Assembly: GCF_000620305.1 (NCBI RefSeq)
Contig: NZ_JHVU01000031.1
Location: forward strand, 1-49,446
Reading direction: 5' to 3'
Length of the DNA stretch: 49,446 bases
Origin: Desulfitibacter alkalitolerans DSM 16504
GTDB taxonomy: Bacteria > Bacillota > DSM-16504 > Desulfitibacterales > Desulfitibacteraceae
A program made the position numbers and the translations under genes. Below are positions 15,796 to 24,529 of the stretch, piece by piece. The notes under the pieces are model-generated. The model saw nothing but the letters and a program-made list of their open reading frames with translations, was not told the origin of the DNA and ran no database searches. Each line of letters opens with the position of its first letter. Within the stretch, counting starts at the first letter, position 1.

Positions 15796-17007
15796 CTACT
15801 TCTTCAAGCCGCTTTTTTCTACCATTAACGCCCGTACCTTCATGGTTAAACCAAAGAGATTAATAAATCCTGTTGCATCCTTTTGGTCATACACCGCACT
15901 TTCACCAAAGGTAACAAACTCCTCATTGTATAAAGAGTATGGCGAGAAAGCACCAGCAGGCATTATGTTTCCTTTATACAGCTTTAATTTAATTTTACCC
16001 GTTACTGTTTTTTGTGTGCTGTTTACAAAGGCATCCAGGGCTTCTTTTAGGGGATGAAACCATACACCGTCATAAACCATCTCAGAATATTTTTGGGCTA
16101 ATAGCTCTTTATAATGGAAGGTTTGTCTGTCAAGGGTTAATAGCTCAAGCTCCCTGTGGGCAAAATAGAGTAATGTACCCCCAGGTGTCTCATAGACGCC
16201 CCTTGACTTCATGCCAACAAGACGATTCTCTACCATGTCACAAATACCTACACCATTTGCCGCAGCAACCTGGTTTACATAATCCATAAGTTCAATGGGA
16301 GCAAGATCCTTCCCGTCAATTTTAACGGGAATACCTTCTGCAAATTCTATTTCCATATAAGTAGGCTTATCTGGAGCCAGTTCCGGTGGGGTAATAATCT
16401 GCAGCAGTTCATTATATTTAGGTTCGTTTCCTGGGTTTTCCAGGTCCCCACCTTCATGGCTTAAATGAAAGAGGTTTCTATCCCTGCTGTAGATCTTTTC
16501 TTTAGTAACTGATAGGGGAATGCCTCTCTTTTGAGCATATTCTATACAGTCTTCCCTTGATTTTAAATCCCACTCACGCCAGGGAGCTATAATTTTCAGG
16601 TTAGGATTTAATGCCTTGACAGTCAATTCAAAGCGAACCTGGTCATTGCCCTTGCCTGTGGCACCATGGGCTATGGCCTCAGCACCCTCCTTTTTTGCTA
16701 TTTCCACAAGCCTTTTTGCAATTAAGGGCCTTGCAAAGGAAGTCCCAAGCAAATATTTACCCTCATAAACAGCTCCAGCTTTTAAACAGGGATATACATA
16801 GTCTGTAATAAACTCTTCCCGTAAGTCTTCAATGTAAAGCTTTGATGCTCCACTATTAATTGCTTTTTCGTGCAGGGGCTCCAATTCTTCACCCTGCCCC
16901 ACATCTGCTGCCATGGCAATTACTTCATAACCGTAGTTTTCCTTGAGCCATGGAATAATGACTGAAGTATCCAGTCCTCCCGAATATGCTAGCACAACTT
17001 TCTTCAT
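15796..17007 (-). CDS. argG: Argininosuccinate synthase
   Basis: This cytoplasmic enzyme condenses citrulline and aspartate with ATP to argininosuccinate. The 403-residue product starts [17 protein letters not shown] with the pyrophosphatase-type P-loop SGGLDTS, followed by [21 protein letters not shown] and [15 protein letters not shown]. The ATG at 17007 starts at the usual residue for the family. It is the last gene of the cluster, 27 bases after argF and before a terminator. The usual partner argH, encoding the lyase for its product, is not adjacent. Confidence 0.97.
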   Translation of the reverse strand: MKKVVLAYSGGLDTSVIIPWLKENYGYEVIAMAADVGQGEELEPLHEKAINSGASKLYIEDLREEFITDYVYPCLKAGAVYEGKYLLGTSFARPLIAKRLVEIAKKEGAEAIAHGATGKGNDQVRFELTVKALNPNLKIIAPWREWDLKSREDCIEYAQKRGIPLSVTKEKIYSRDRNLFHLSHEGGDLENPGNEPKYNELLQIITPPELAPDKPTYMEIEFAEGIPVKIDGKDLAPIELMDYVNQVAAANGVGICDMVENRLVGMKSRGVYETPGGTLLYFAHRELELLTLDRQTFHYKELLAQKYSEMVYDGVWFHPLKEALDAFVNSTQKTVTGKIKLKLYKGNIMPAGAFSPYSLYNEEFVTFGESAVYDQKDATGFINLFGLTMKVRALMVEKSGLKK

Positions 17008-17034
17008 TGACCACACACCTTACCCTTCTTATGA

Positions 17035-17985
17035 TTATAATATGGCTGCCATTAGACCTTTCTGGGCATGCATTCTGTTTTCTGCCTGGTCAAAAACTAC
17101 TGAGTTAGGTCCATCCATGACCTCTGAAGTAATTTCTTCACCCCTATGGGCTGGTAGACAGTGCATTACGAGAACGTCCTTCTTGGCTTTTTGTAAAGTC
17201 TCAGAGTTAATCTGATACCCCTGGAACAATTTTAGTCTTTCTTGGGTTTCCTTTTCCTGTCCCATACTGGTCCAAACATCTGTATAGACAACATCTGATC
17301 CCCCAATGACATCCAGTAGATTATTTTCAATAATTACTTTAGAACTGCTTTTTTCAGCAAGGGATTTTGCCTTTTCAACTACAGATTTTTCTGGTTCATA
17401 TCCTGGAGGTGTTACAACAGCAATGTCCATACCAACCATGGCGCATCCTGTAAGCAGTGAATTGGCAACATTATTTCCATCACCTATATAGGTCATTTTC
17501 AATCCCTTTAGGATACCTTTCTTTTCTCTGATTGTAAATAAATCAGCAAGTATCTGACAGGGGTGTAAGAAATCAGTCAAGCCATTGATAACTGGAATAC
17601 TGGCATTATCTGCAAGCTCAATAACACTTTCATGGGAAAATGTTCTAATCATAATACCGTCTAAATAACGCGAGAGGGTTTTTGCAGTATCCCCAATTGT
17701 CTCTCCTCTTCCAAGCTGCAGCTCATTTGCACCTAAAAAGAGGGCATATCCGCCAAGCTGCACCATTCCTACCTCAAAGGATACCCTTGTTCTTGTTGAA
17801 GGCTTATGAAAAATCATACCTAAAGTCTTACCCTTTAGCACATGATGGGGTTCTCTCTTTTTTGTTTTATCTTTGATATATGCTGCTAGATCCATAATGT
17901 AAAATAGTTCTTCCCTGGAAAACTGGGTTAAGCATAGACAGTCCCTGCCCTTTAAATCCCTGGCTAACTTCTCGTTAATTTCCAT
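17035..17985 (-). CDS. argF: Ornithine carbamoyltransferase
   Basis: This enzyme forms citrulline from ornithine and carbamoyl phosphate. The 316 residues include the carbamoyl-phosphate motif STRTR (about residues 63-67), FLHPCQILADL, the ornithine-binding region and HCLPAHRGEE, all diagnostic. The ATG at 17985 stands behind GGAGGG. It lies 35 bases after argD and 27 before argG. The anabolic argF name is preferred over arcB because of the biosynthetic operon context and the lack of arcA or arcC genes. Confidence 0.96.
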   Translation of the reverse strand: MEINEKLARDLKGRDCLCLTQFSREELFYIMDLAAYIKDKTKKREPHHVLKGKTLGMIFHKPSTRTRVSFEVGMVQLGGYALFLGANELQLGRGETIGDTAKTLSRYLDGIMIRTFSHESVIELADNASIPVINGLTDFLHPCQILADLFTIREKKGILKGLKMTYIGDGNNVANSLLTGCAMVGMDIAVVTPPGYEPEKSVVEKAKSLAEKSSSKVIIENNLLDVIGGSDVVYTDVWTSMGQEKETQERLKLFQGYQINSETLQKAKKDVLVMHCLPAHRGEEITSEVMDGPNSVVFDQAENRMHAQKGLMAAIL

Positions 17986-18020
17986 TTTATTCCCTCCATT
18001 TATTAATGTATCAAAGAAAA

Positions 18021-19214
18021 TTATTCAACTTCTGAAATGATGCTTTTAAAGATTTCCAAGCCCTCATCAACAGTCTGCCTATCCACAGTCAGTGCAGGAA
18101 GGAATCTTACAACACTTCCCCCGGCAGCACTTAAAAGCAAACCCTTTTCCATTGCCTTCTTGACTATGGGCAGGCTTTCTCCCTTTACTTCCACACCAAC
18201 CAGCAGCCCTAGACCCCGCACTTCTTTGATTGCCGAATATTCTTTTTTCAGTTCATTGAGCTTATCCATTATGTAATTACCCATGGCTTCAACCTTTTCA
18301 AAAATATTTTCCTTAAGCATGATCTCTAGTACGGCTTTACCTGCTGAACATGCTAGAAAGTTTCCCCCAAAGGTTGAAGCATGATCCCCAGGCCCAAAAG
18401 CTTGAGCCACCTCTTCAACAGCCAGCATGGCGCCTATGGCTGTACCATTTCCCAGGGCTTTGGCCAGGGTCATGATATGAGGTTTTATCCCATAATGCTC
18501 ATAAGCAAATAGCTTTCCGGTCCGACCCATACCGCACTGCACTTCATCAAGAATTAACAGCAGGTCCCTTTCTGTACAAAGCTGCTCAACTTCTTGGAGA
18601 TATTTACTGTGGGCAGCATGTACTCCACCTTCTCCCTGTACCGGCTCAAGTATGACAGCACATGTCTTTTCCGTCAGGGCCTCCTCTAAAGCTTTTATAT
18701 CATTAAAGGGTACATATCTAAAGCCCTCCAGTAAGGGAGCAAAGCCCTTTTGCACCTTATCCTGTCCTGTAGCTGTAAGAGTTGCCATTGTCCTTCCATG
18801 GAAGGAATTTTTCATGGTAATTATTTCATACCTGTCTGAACAATACTTGTGGTTGGAGTACTTTCGTGCAAGTTTTATTGCTCCTTCATTTGCTTCTGCT
18901 CCACTATTAGCAAAGAATACCTTATCAAAAACGCTGTTTTCCACAAGGATTTTTGCAAGCTCAACCTGGGGTTTAATCCAGTAAAGGTTAGAAGTGTGTA
19001 CTAATTCCTGGGCCTGCTTGTGCATTGCTTCAGTTACCTCAGGATGACAATGTCCCAGGGAGGTAACAGCCAATCCCCCAACGAAATCTATATATTCCTT
19101 TCCGTCAGCATCCCACACCTTGCTGCCTTCTCCCTTTACGAGAGCAATTGGAAATCTACCATAAGTATTCATCACATATTTTTTGCCCAGTTCTAAAATT
19201 TCATTATTATTCAT
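18021..19214 (-). CDS. argD: Acetylornithine aminotransferase
   Basis: This PLP enzyme converts N-acetylglutamate semialdehyde and glutamate to N-acetylornithine. The 397-residue product is of class III aminotransferase type. It has NSGAEANEGAIKLARKY, the PLP-holding ILDEVQCGMGRTGKLFAYEHYG, and the Schiff-base Lys in MTLAKALGNG, followed by STFGGNFLACSAG. The ATG at 19214 follows GGTGGAAGA. It is fourth in the argC-J-B-D-F-G order. A 132-base spacer separates it from argB. Confidence 0.95.
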   Translation of the reverse strand: MNNNEILELGKKYVMNTYGRFPIALVKGEGSKVWDADGKEYIDFVGGLAVTSLGHCHPEVTEAMHKQAQELVHTSNLYWIKPQVELAKILVENSVFDKVFFANSGAEANEGAIKLARKYSNHKYCSDRYEIITMKNSFHGRTMATLTATGQDKVQKGFAPLLEGFRYVPFNDIKALEEALTEKTCAVILEPVQGEGGVHAAHSKYLQEVEQLCTERDLLLILDEVQCGMGRTGKLFAYEHYGIKPHIMTLAKALGNGTAIGAMLAVEEVAQAFGPGDHASTFGGNFLACSAGKAVLEIMLKENIFEKVEAMGNYIMDKLNELKKEYSAIKEVRGLGLLVGVEVKGESLPIVKKAMEKGLLLSAAGGSVVRFLPALTVDRQTVDEGLEIFKSIISEVE

Positions 19215-19346
19215 TCTTCCACCTCAATTTGCTATTCATTGTCCTTCATGATCTTTCATAGCTTTTCATTTAATTCAAGGCTAGGCCATTATAACTTTTT
19301 TATTAAGCTCTGGGTTAGTATATTAATTATTATAAGCTTTAATAGC

Positions 19347-20237
19347 CTATAATTCTACCATGGTGCCCACACCCTGATTTGTAAAGACCTCCAGCAGGGG
19401 CGAGTGGGGAATCCTTCCATCTATAATATGTGTCTTTTTTACGCCGCCTTTAAGTGCCTGGATGCAGCACTGAATTTTTGGGATCATCCCCTCTGAAATA
19501 ACTCCCTTTTCAATGAGATTAGGCACTTCTCCAACCTTTAGCACAGAAATTAAAGAATTTTCATCATTTCTATCCTTCAAGATGCCCTTTACATCAGTTA
19601 ATAATATCATTTTATCTGCTCCCAGGGCTTTAGCCATTTCTCCAGCTACATAATCAGCATTAATATTGTAGCTCTGGCCATTATCATCCACTCCTATGGG
19701 AGCAACAACAGGTATATAGCTCTGCTCAATAACTGATTTTATTATATCAGGATTTATCTTTTTTACCTCCCCAACAAAACCCAGGTCGTGGGTTATGGTT
19801 TCTCCCTTGCTATTTTTTGAAGTAACCATATGGGGAACCGCCTCTATCAGTTGGCCGTCCTTTCCACTAAATCCTAAAGCCTTACCTCCGCTGCGTGTGA
19901 TAGAGCTTACAACTGATTTATTCACCTTGCCCACCAGAACCATTTCCACAACTTCCATGGTCTCAGCATCAGTTATCCTGAGTCCATTTACGAAGGTGGA
20001 TTTTTTGCCAAGCTTATTAAGGAGGCTGCTTATCTCTGGTCCGCCTCCATGGACTATCACCGGATTCATTCCTACATATTTCATTAGTACGCAGTCCTTT
20101 GCCACAGCTTGCTTTAATTCCTCATTCACCATGGCGTGACCGCCAAATTTTATTACTATTGTTTTCCCATAAAACTCCTTGATATATGGTAAGGCCTCAA
20201 CTAACACATTGGCTCTTTGTAAGGGTGTAATATCCAT
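19347..20237 (-). CDS. argB: N-acetylglutamate kinase
   Basis: This amino-acid-kinase-fold enzyme phosphorylates N-acetylglutamate and is often the arginine-inhibited step. The 296 residues show IVIKFGGHAMVN, VHGGGPEIS, the MVLVGKVNKSVVSSI segment, NINADYVAGEMAKALGADKMILLTDVKG and GGVKKTHIIDGRIPHS. The N-terminal extension before IVIKFGG (about 25 residues) resembles that of arginine-sensitive, hexameric NAGKs, so feedback inhibition is likely (inference). The ATG at 20237 follows AAAGGATG. It is 16 bases after argJ, which implies coupled translation. Confidence 0.96.
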   Translation of the reverse strand: MDITPLQRANVLVEALPYIKEFYGKTIVIKFGGHAMVNEELKQAVAKDCVLMKYVGMNPVIVHGGGPEISSLLNKLGKKSTFVNGLRITDAETMEVVEMVLVGKVNKSVVSSITRSGGKALGFSGKDGQLIEAVPHMVTSKNSKGETITHDLGFVGEVKKINPDIIKSVIEQSYIPVVAPIGVDDNGQSYNINADYVAGEMAKALGADKMILLTDVKGILKDRNDENSLISVLKVGEVPNLIEKGVISEGMIPKIQCCIQALKGGVKKTHIIDGRIPHSPLLEVFTNQGVGTMVEL

Positions 20238-20253
20238 TTATTTTAACATCCTT

Positions 20254-21483
20254 TCATGAACGATAATCAGCATTTATTTTCACATAATCATAAGAAAAAT
20301 CACAAGTCCAGGCAGTAGCCTCAGATGATCCCATATTCATATTAACTATCAGGCTTATATCCCTTTGACCCAGGATCTTCCTGGCATTTTCCTCACTAAA
20401 AGCAAGGCCCATGCCGTTTTTCATCATTTGCTCTTTACCAGCATTTGATTCAATGTACATGTCTACTATGTCAGGGTTAAAATTAGCTCCGGAATTTCCC
20501 ACTGCCATGATCACCCTGCCCCAATTTGCATCCTCGCCAAAGATTGCTGTTTTTACCAGTGCCGAGGTTGTGACACTTCGAGCTGCCTTTCTTGCATCTT
20601 CTATTGATGGGGCATTCAAGACCTTTACAGTAATAAATTTAGTTGCACCTTCCCCATCTCTCACAATTAGTTCAGATAATTTGAAGCAAAGGGCTGATAG
20701 TGCCTTCTTAAATACATGATAATCCCCATTCTTTTGGATAATGGGACTGTTTCCCGCAAGGCCATTTGCCAATATTAGCACCATGTCATTGGTGCTTGTG
20801 TCACCATCTACAGATATCATGTTGTAGGTTTCATCAACTACTTCTGATAGGGCCTCCTGAAGCACATTGGGATTGATTGCTGCATCTGTGGCAATAAATG
20901 ACAGCATTGTGGCCATATTGGGATGAATCATACCTGAACCCTTGGCCATGCCACCTAATCTTACAATTTTTCCGTCTATTTCCACCTCAACTGCTGCCTC
21001 TTTTGGGAAGGTATCGGTAGTCATTATTGCTTCAGCTGCATCACTTGAACTATTGCTGTTTAAGACAGCAGCACATGCCTGCTTGATTCCCTGTGATACT
21101 ATATCCATGGGCAGCTGAACGCCTATTACACCGGTAGACGATACTAGAACCTCTCGTGACTCAATATGTAATTCAGCTGCCGCTATCCTGGCCATTTTTC
21201 TGGCATTCTCAAGACCCAATTCTCCAGTACATGCATTTGCATTCCCACTATTTACTACAATAGCCCTGGAAAAGCCATTGGAAGCTTCTATATTTTCTTT
21301 GGTAATTAATACCGGGGCTGCCTTAACTGCATTTTGTGTAAATACCCCGGCAGCAGCAGCTTTGACTTCAGAATAAATTATTGCAAAGTCCTTTTTAATC
21401 TTCTTTAGTCCAGCATGAATTCCTGTTGATTTTATTCCTTGAACAGTTGACATGCCGTTGTCAATAAATTTATAATCTATCAC
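20254..21483 (-). CDS. argJ: Bifunctional ornithine acetyltransferase / N-acetylglutamate synthase
   Basis: ArgJ recycles the acetyl group from N-acetylornithine to glutamate, and bifunctional forms also use acetyl-CoA. The 409-residue precursor contains the self-cleavage site in KGSGMIHPNMATMLSFI, with Thr192 of ATML expected to become the N-terminal nucleophile of the beta chain. TGVIGVQLPMD and the GEDANWGRVIMAVGNSG block are also typical. The GTG at 21483 lies nine bases after AGGAGG. Its presence explains why no argE or argA is needed in the operon. Whether it is mono- or bifunctional cannot be told from sequence alone. Confidence 0.95.
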   Translation of the reverse strand: MIDYKFIDNGMSTVQGIKSTGIHAGLKKIKKDFAIIYSEVKAAAAGVFTQNAVKAAPVLITKENIEASNGFSRAIVVNSGNANACTGELGLENARKMARIAAAELHIESREVLVSSTGVIGVQLPMDIVSQGIKQACAAVLNSNSSSDAAEAIMTTDTFPKEAAVEVEIDGKIVRLGGMAKGSGMIHPNMATMLSFIATDAAINPNVLQEALSEVVDETYNMISVDGDTSTNDMVLILANGLAGNSPIIQKNGDYHVFKKALSALCFKLSELIVRDGEGATKFITVKVLNAPSIEDARKAARSVTTSALVKTAIFGEDANWGRVIMAVGNSGANFNPDIVDMYIESNAGKEQMMKNGMGLAFSEENARKILGQRDISLIVNMNMGSSEATAWTCDFSYDYVKINADYRS

Positions 21484-21555
21484 TATTAAAATCCTCCTTT
21501 ATTTGTGTATTGCCAAGCTATTTAAAAGTGTTTGGGGAGCAAGACCTATAAAATT

Positions 21556-21580
21556 AGCCACTAGAACCGTCCCCCTGGTT
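21556..21580 (-). repeat. Dispersed GAACCGTCCC-type repeat, copy 3
   Basis: The plus strand reads AGCCACTAGAACCGTCC then CCCTGGTT, with the same 17-base core and orientation as the copies after gap and the aldo/keto reductase gene. It lies ten bases past the argC stop, inside the argC-argJ spacer of the arginine operon. Confidence 0.7.
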
Positions 21581-21589
21581 GGTTTTATT

Positions 21590-22627
21590 TTAGGGGTAAA
21601 TGGTTAGATTCTGGAGTGATGTGGCTTCATCTATTCCCAGGGCTATGTTCATGTTCTGTACAGCCTGGCCCGAGGCGCCCTTGATCAGGTTATCTATTAC
21701 TGAAGCCACAACAATCCTATTGTTTCTAGCATCCACTTTAAAATTTATTAGGCAGTTATTACTGCCTGACACCCATTTTGTGTGAGGCCATGTTCCCTCT
21801 GGCAGTATTCCCACAAAGGGCTTATCCTGGTAGAATTCATTGTACAGCTGTCGTATTTCGCCCTCACTAATATCCTTTATTATAGTAGCATAGCATGTAC
21901 TTAGTATTCCCCTGTTAATTGGAGCTAGTTGAGGTGTAAAGGTTATAGTAACCTGATTTCCTGCAACGAGGGACAGCTCCTGCTCAATCTCCGGAGTATG
22001 TCTGTGCTCGGCAACTCCATAGGGATTGATGTTATCACAGACGCTGTTAAAATGTGTTATAGCGTTTGCTTTTCTTCCAGCGCCAGATACTCCAGACTTG
22101 GAGTCAACTATTATTCCCTTGAGCTCAACAAGTCCATTAAAAAACAGTGGGGCCAGGGCAAGAATAGCACTTGTTGGATAGCAGCCTGGATTGGCAATAA
22201 TCCTGGCACCTTTTATCTCTTCTTTATATATTTCAGGAAGTCCATAAACAGCTTCCTTTAATAAATGAGGCGCCTTATGCTCTGTCTCATACCAGGAAGT
22301 ATAATTCTCTATCTCTTTTAACCTAAAGTCTGCTCCCAGATCTATTATTAGCTTTTCCTTCTCATAACCCTTTAAAGCCGCACCTGAAGAGTAACCATGG
22401 GGAAGGGCCAGAAATAAAACATCACATCGTTCTAGTGCATTATCAATATGGAACTCCTCGAGCTTCATATTAAAATCCCAGCCCAGGCTGGGGTAAATTT
22501 CATTTAGTTTTTGTCCTACAAAGGTTTCAGAGGTTAGTAATTCCAACTCTACATGGGGATGCCTTAGCAAGATCCGCACCAATTCCAAACCGGTAAATCC
22601 ACTTGCACCCACAATTCCTACTTTCAT
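21590..22627 (-). CDS. argC: N-acetyl-gamma-glutamyl-phosphate reductase
   Basis: This NADPH enzyme reduces N-acetylglutamyl phosphate to the semialdehyde. The 345 residues begin MKVGIVGASGFTGLELVRIL (dinucleotide-binding motif) and include the catalytic Cys in IIANPGCYPTSAILAL and the HRHTPEIEQEL segment. The ATG at 22627 follows AGGGGG. It is the first gene of the arginine operon. Upstream lie a near-consensus promoter (22710-22738) and a perfect 12-pair inverted repeat in the leader. Confidence 0.96.
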   Translation of the reverse strand: MKVGIVGASGFTGLELVRILLRHPHVELELLTSETFVGQKLNEIYPSLGWDFNMKLEEFHIDNALERCDVLFLALPHGYSSGAALKGYEKEKLIIDLGADFRLKEIENYTSWYETEHKAPHLLKEAVYGLPEIYKEEIKGARIIANPGCYPTSAILALAPLFFNGLVELKGIIVDSKSGVSGAGRKANAITHFNSVCDNINPYGVAEHRHTPEIEQELSLVAGNQVTITFTPQLAPINRGILSTCYATIIKDISEGEIRQLYNEFYQDKPFVGILPEGTWPHTKWVSGSNNCLINFKVDARNNRIVVASVIDNLIKGASGQAVQNMNIALGIDEATSLQNLTIYP

Positions 22628-22651
22628 TTTTTAAAGCCCCCTAAAGAAAAT

Positions 22652-22679
22652 AACAATTAAAACTCAGGTTTTAATTGTT
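22652..22679 (-). promoter_or_regulatory. Perfect 12-pair inverted repeat in the argC leader
   Basis: AACAATTAAAAC and GTTTTAATTGTT flank the four-base loop TCAG. On the minus strand ATTTTCTTT follows, so the RNA hairpin looks like a weak terminator or attenuator 25 bases before argC. It could also be a DNA operator. It is unlike a standard ARG box. Confidence 0.55.
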
Positions 22680-22709
22680 TTCAGTTTCATTATTAGAATT
22701 ATGGTTATA

Positions 22710-22738
22710 ATTATACACACAAGCGCATAATAATTCAA
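22710..22738 (-). promoter_or_regulatory. Arginine operon promoter with possible ARG-box half-site
   Basis: TTGAAT (22733-22738), a 17-base spacer and TATAAT (22710-22715) lie on the minus strand ahead of argC. The -35 region reads TGAATTATTATG, close to half of the ArgR/AhrC operator TGAATAAAAATTCA, so repression by an ArgR-type regulator is plausible. No argR gene is in the window. Confidence 0.7.
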
Positions 22739-22768
22739 CAACTTTTTTTCAACTATAAACATTAAAAT

Positions 22769-22828
22769 AACACAGATTTTTTATTCTCTAGTTACTCTCT
22801 AATAGAGAGTATAGATTTAATCTGTGTT
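22769..22828 (-). terminator. Compound hairpin after proC
   Basis: AACACAGATT and AATCTGTGTT form a 10-pair outer stem. Inside it ACTCTCT and AGAGAGT form a seven-pair stem with an AAT loop. It lies 42 bases after the proC stop and probably separates proC from the arginine operon. Confidence 0.6.
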
Positions 22829-22869
22829 AATATAATTCCCCGAATTATTATATCAAATAATTATAATTA

Positions 22870-23691
22870 TTAGTAGCTTACACTTAATTCCCTGGATCTT
22901 TGGGCAGCCATCTTTACTGCTGAGCCAATTATCCTTGTAAAACCCCCATTTTCAAGCTCTTTTAACCCGGCTAAAGTGGTACCTCCTTTAGAGCTTGTTA
23001 ACTGTACAAGCTTTTTACTATCTATCCCTGATTCCTTTACAAGCTTTGCTGCACCAAAAACTGTCTGTACTGCAAGCTGAAAGGCAACCTCTTTTGCCAA
23101 CCCATTTTGTTCTCCTGCTTCTGCCATTGCAGCTATCATTAGATACACATAGGCAGGACCACTTCCACTAAGACCCGTAATGGTATCTATCATATCCTCT
23201 TTAACATGCATAACAATACCCAACGAGCTAAATAAGGCATCAACTATAAATCTCTGGCTATCCTTGGTATTCTTACCCATGGTAACAGCAGTAGCACCTG
23301 CTTTGACCTGGCAGGGTAAATTGGTCATGGTCCTTACTAAACAATAGTCTTTATCCAGCCTCTTTTCAAACCAATCAAGGGACAAACCAGCTGCAGTAGA
23401 TATGATTAACTGCTCCTGGGTCAATAACCCCTTCATCTCATTTAGTGCACACTCCATGTCCTGTGGCTTTACCCCTAGAATAACAATACGAGCATCTTCC
23501 AATACATGGGCTTTATCATGGCTGGTTTTAACTCCCCAGCGGGTTTTTAAGCCTGCTAGCTTATCCCTGTCACTTTTATTAGTTACATAGATATTACCAG
23601 CATCAGCAAAACCACTGCTTAGCAAACCCTTGATCATTGCTTCTGCCATATTTCCTGCACCTATAAAGGCTATTTTACCGAACATATCCAT
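22870..23691 (-). CDS. proC: Pyrroline-5-carboxylate reductase
   Basis: This enzyme performs the last step of proline synthesis, reducing pyrroline-5-carboxylate with NAD(P)H. The 273-residue product starts MDMFGKIAFIGAGNMAEAMIKGL (Rossmann motif GAGNMA). It has VKPQ, RTMTNLPCQVKAGATA and the C-terminal signature GLSGSGPAYVYLMIAAMAEAG with TSSKGGTTLAGL. The ATG at 23691 follows GGGAGG by eight bases. The longer open frame from 23745 has no ribosome site. A T-box leader precedes it, so it is probably induced by uncharged tRNA. proA and proB are not nearby. Confidence 0.95.
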   Translation of the reverse strand: MDMFGKIAFIGAGNMAEAMIKGLLSSGFADAGNIYVTNKSDRDKLAGLKTRWGVKTSHDKAHVLEDARIVILGVKPQDMECALNEMKGLLTQEQLIISTAAGLSLDWFEKRLDKDYCLVRTMTNLPCQVKAGATAVTMGKNTKDSQRFIVDALFSSLGIVMHVKEDMIDTITGLSGSGPAYVYLMIAAMAEAGEQNGLAKEVAFQLAVQTVFGAAKLVKESGIDSKKLVQLTSSKGGTTLAGLKELENGGFTRIIGSAVKMAAQRSRELSVSY

Positions 23692-23796
23692 TTTAATATC
23701 CTCCCTGTTTTTTGTCATAAATTTTTTGTAATATATTTTTCGCACTTTAAATCTTTCCAGATTTTACCTATAACATGATTCTTTTTAAATATAAAA

Positions 23797-24049
23797 AAGC
23801 TCTCCATCCACAAAGGACGAAAAGCTTAAAGATTTCCGTGTTACCACCTTAATTGATGCTGAATAAACAGCATCCACTCAGTCAGGTACGCCTGCTTTAC
23901 AGGTTATACCCTCCCCTCTGATAACGGTGGGGCTCCGTAACTGGTTTATCACCAGCGGCTCCAGGGCGGGTTTCAGAAACATTACTTGACAATACCTTCC
24001 AGCCAGGGGTATTGCTCTCTGACAAGCTCTCTTTCTTACTATTCCCTTT
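23797..24049 (-). ncRNA. T-box leader upstream of proC
   Basis: On the minus strand the leader has a stem I with the AGTA and TGAA K-turn elements, CAGAGAGC, the GGCTGGAA apical part and CCCTGGAG. It then has the T-box word AAGGTGGTAACACGG (23836-23850) and an intrinsic terminator (23797-23827, AAGCT/AGCTT stem then TTTTTTAT). The antiterminator would form when uncharged tRNA pairs with TGGT. The specifier is not obviously a proline codon. The triplet just before GAA reads TCT, or TTC in the neighbouring register. Confidence 0.9.
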
Positions 24050-24089
24050 CATGACCTTTACTTCAATATAGTTTTTTAACGTTATTGTA

Positions 24090-24118
24090 ATTTTAACAGG
24101 CACAGGGAAAAGTGTCAA
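24090..24118 (-). promoter_or_regulatory. Promoter of the T-box/proC transcript
   Basis: TTGACA (24113-24118), a 17-base spacer and TAAAAT (24090-24095) lie on the minus strand about 40 bases before the start of T-box stem I. Confidence 0.8.
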
Positions 24119-24248
24119 GTTATTGTACAGTTTTTGTTCAAAAAACTGATATTTATTTTGCTTATATAATTATTATTGTATCTTTATACTTTGGATATAC
24201 TAAGAAACATAGATATATAATTTTTTAGCTAACAAGGGGGTTTCTTCC

Positions 24249-24410
24249 ATGCAGGATATGATATGCGACTGCCTATGTGTATATAGAAAGGATGGAATGT
24301 GTGAATTGGGCATTCCAGTAATTACAGGGGACAGAAGAAGACGAGGATTTTGCCCTGCCCTTTCTAGAAGTAGTGCTTTTAAGATTCAGGGTAATAACAG
24401 CTTAGTATAG
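24249..24410 (+). CDS. Small Cys-rich protein (53 aa), unrecognised
   Basis: The ATG at 24249 lies eight bases after AAGGGGG. The 53-residue frame starts MQDMICDCLCVYRKDGMCEL and contains five Cys (CDCLC, then one at about 18 and one at about 35), followed by an Arg-rich turn GDRRRRGFCP. It has no signal peptide or membrane segment. The Cys spacing suggests metal binding. It is transcribed divergently from proC and ends before a bidirectional-type terminator at 24497. Like the 54-residue protein at 9736 it is small and Cys-rich, but the two do not look homologous. Support comes from the ribosome site and isolation between control elements. Confidence 0.6.
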   Translation: MQDMICDCLCVYRKDGMCELGIPVITGDRRRRGFCPALSRSSAFKIQGNNSLV

Positions 24411-24496
24411 TAATTTTATTTAGTAGAGAATTTTAAATAAAATCAAGTATGGATTCAAGATCTATAATAATAGTAAAGCTAGTCTTAAAAGGTAAA

Positions 24497-24527
24497 GGAG
24501 CCACCAGCCCTTTGGGAAGGTGGCTCC
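24497..24527. terminator. Bidirectional terminator between convergent genes
   Basis: GGAGCCACC and GGTGGCTCC form a nine-pair stem between the plus-strand Cys-rich gene and the minus-strand gene at 24530. The minus side is followed by CTTTACCTTTT. The stop codon at 24530 is three bases away. Confidence 0.75.
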
Positions 24528-24529
24528 GA

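Noticed and set aside
23897-24118. 73-codon minus-strand frame upstream of proC
   Set aside because: It lies entirely inside the T-box leader, and its residues follow from conserved RNA elements rather than a protein family.
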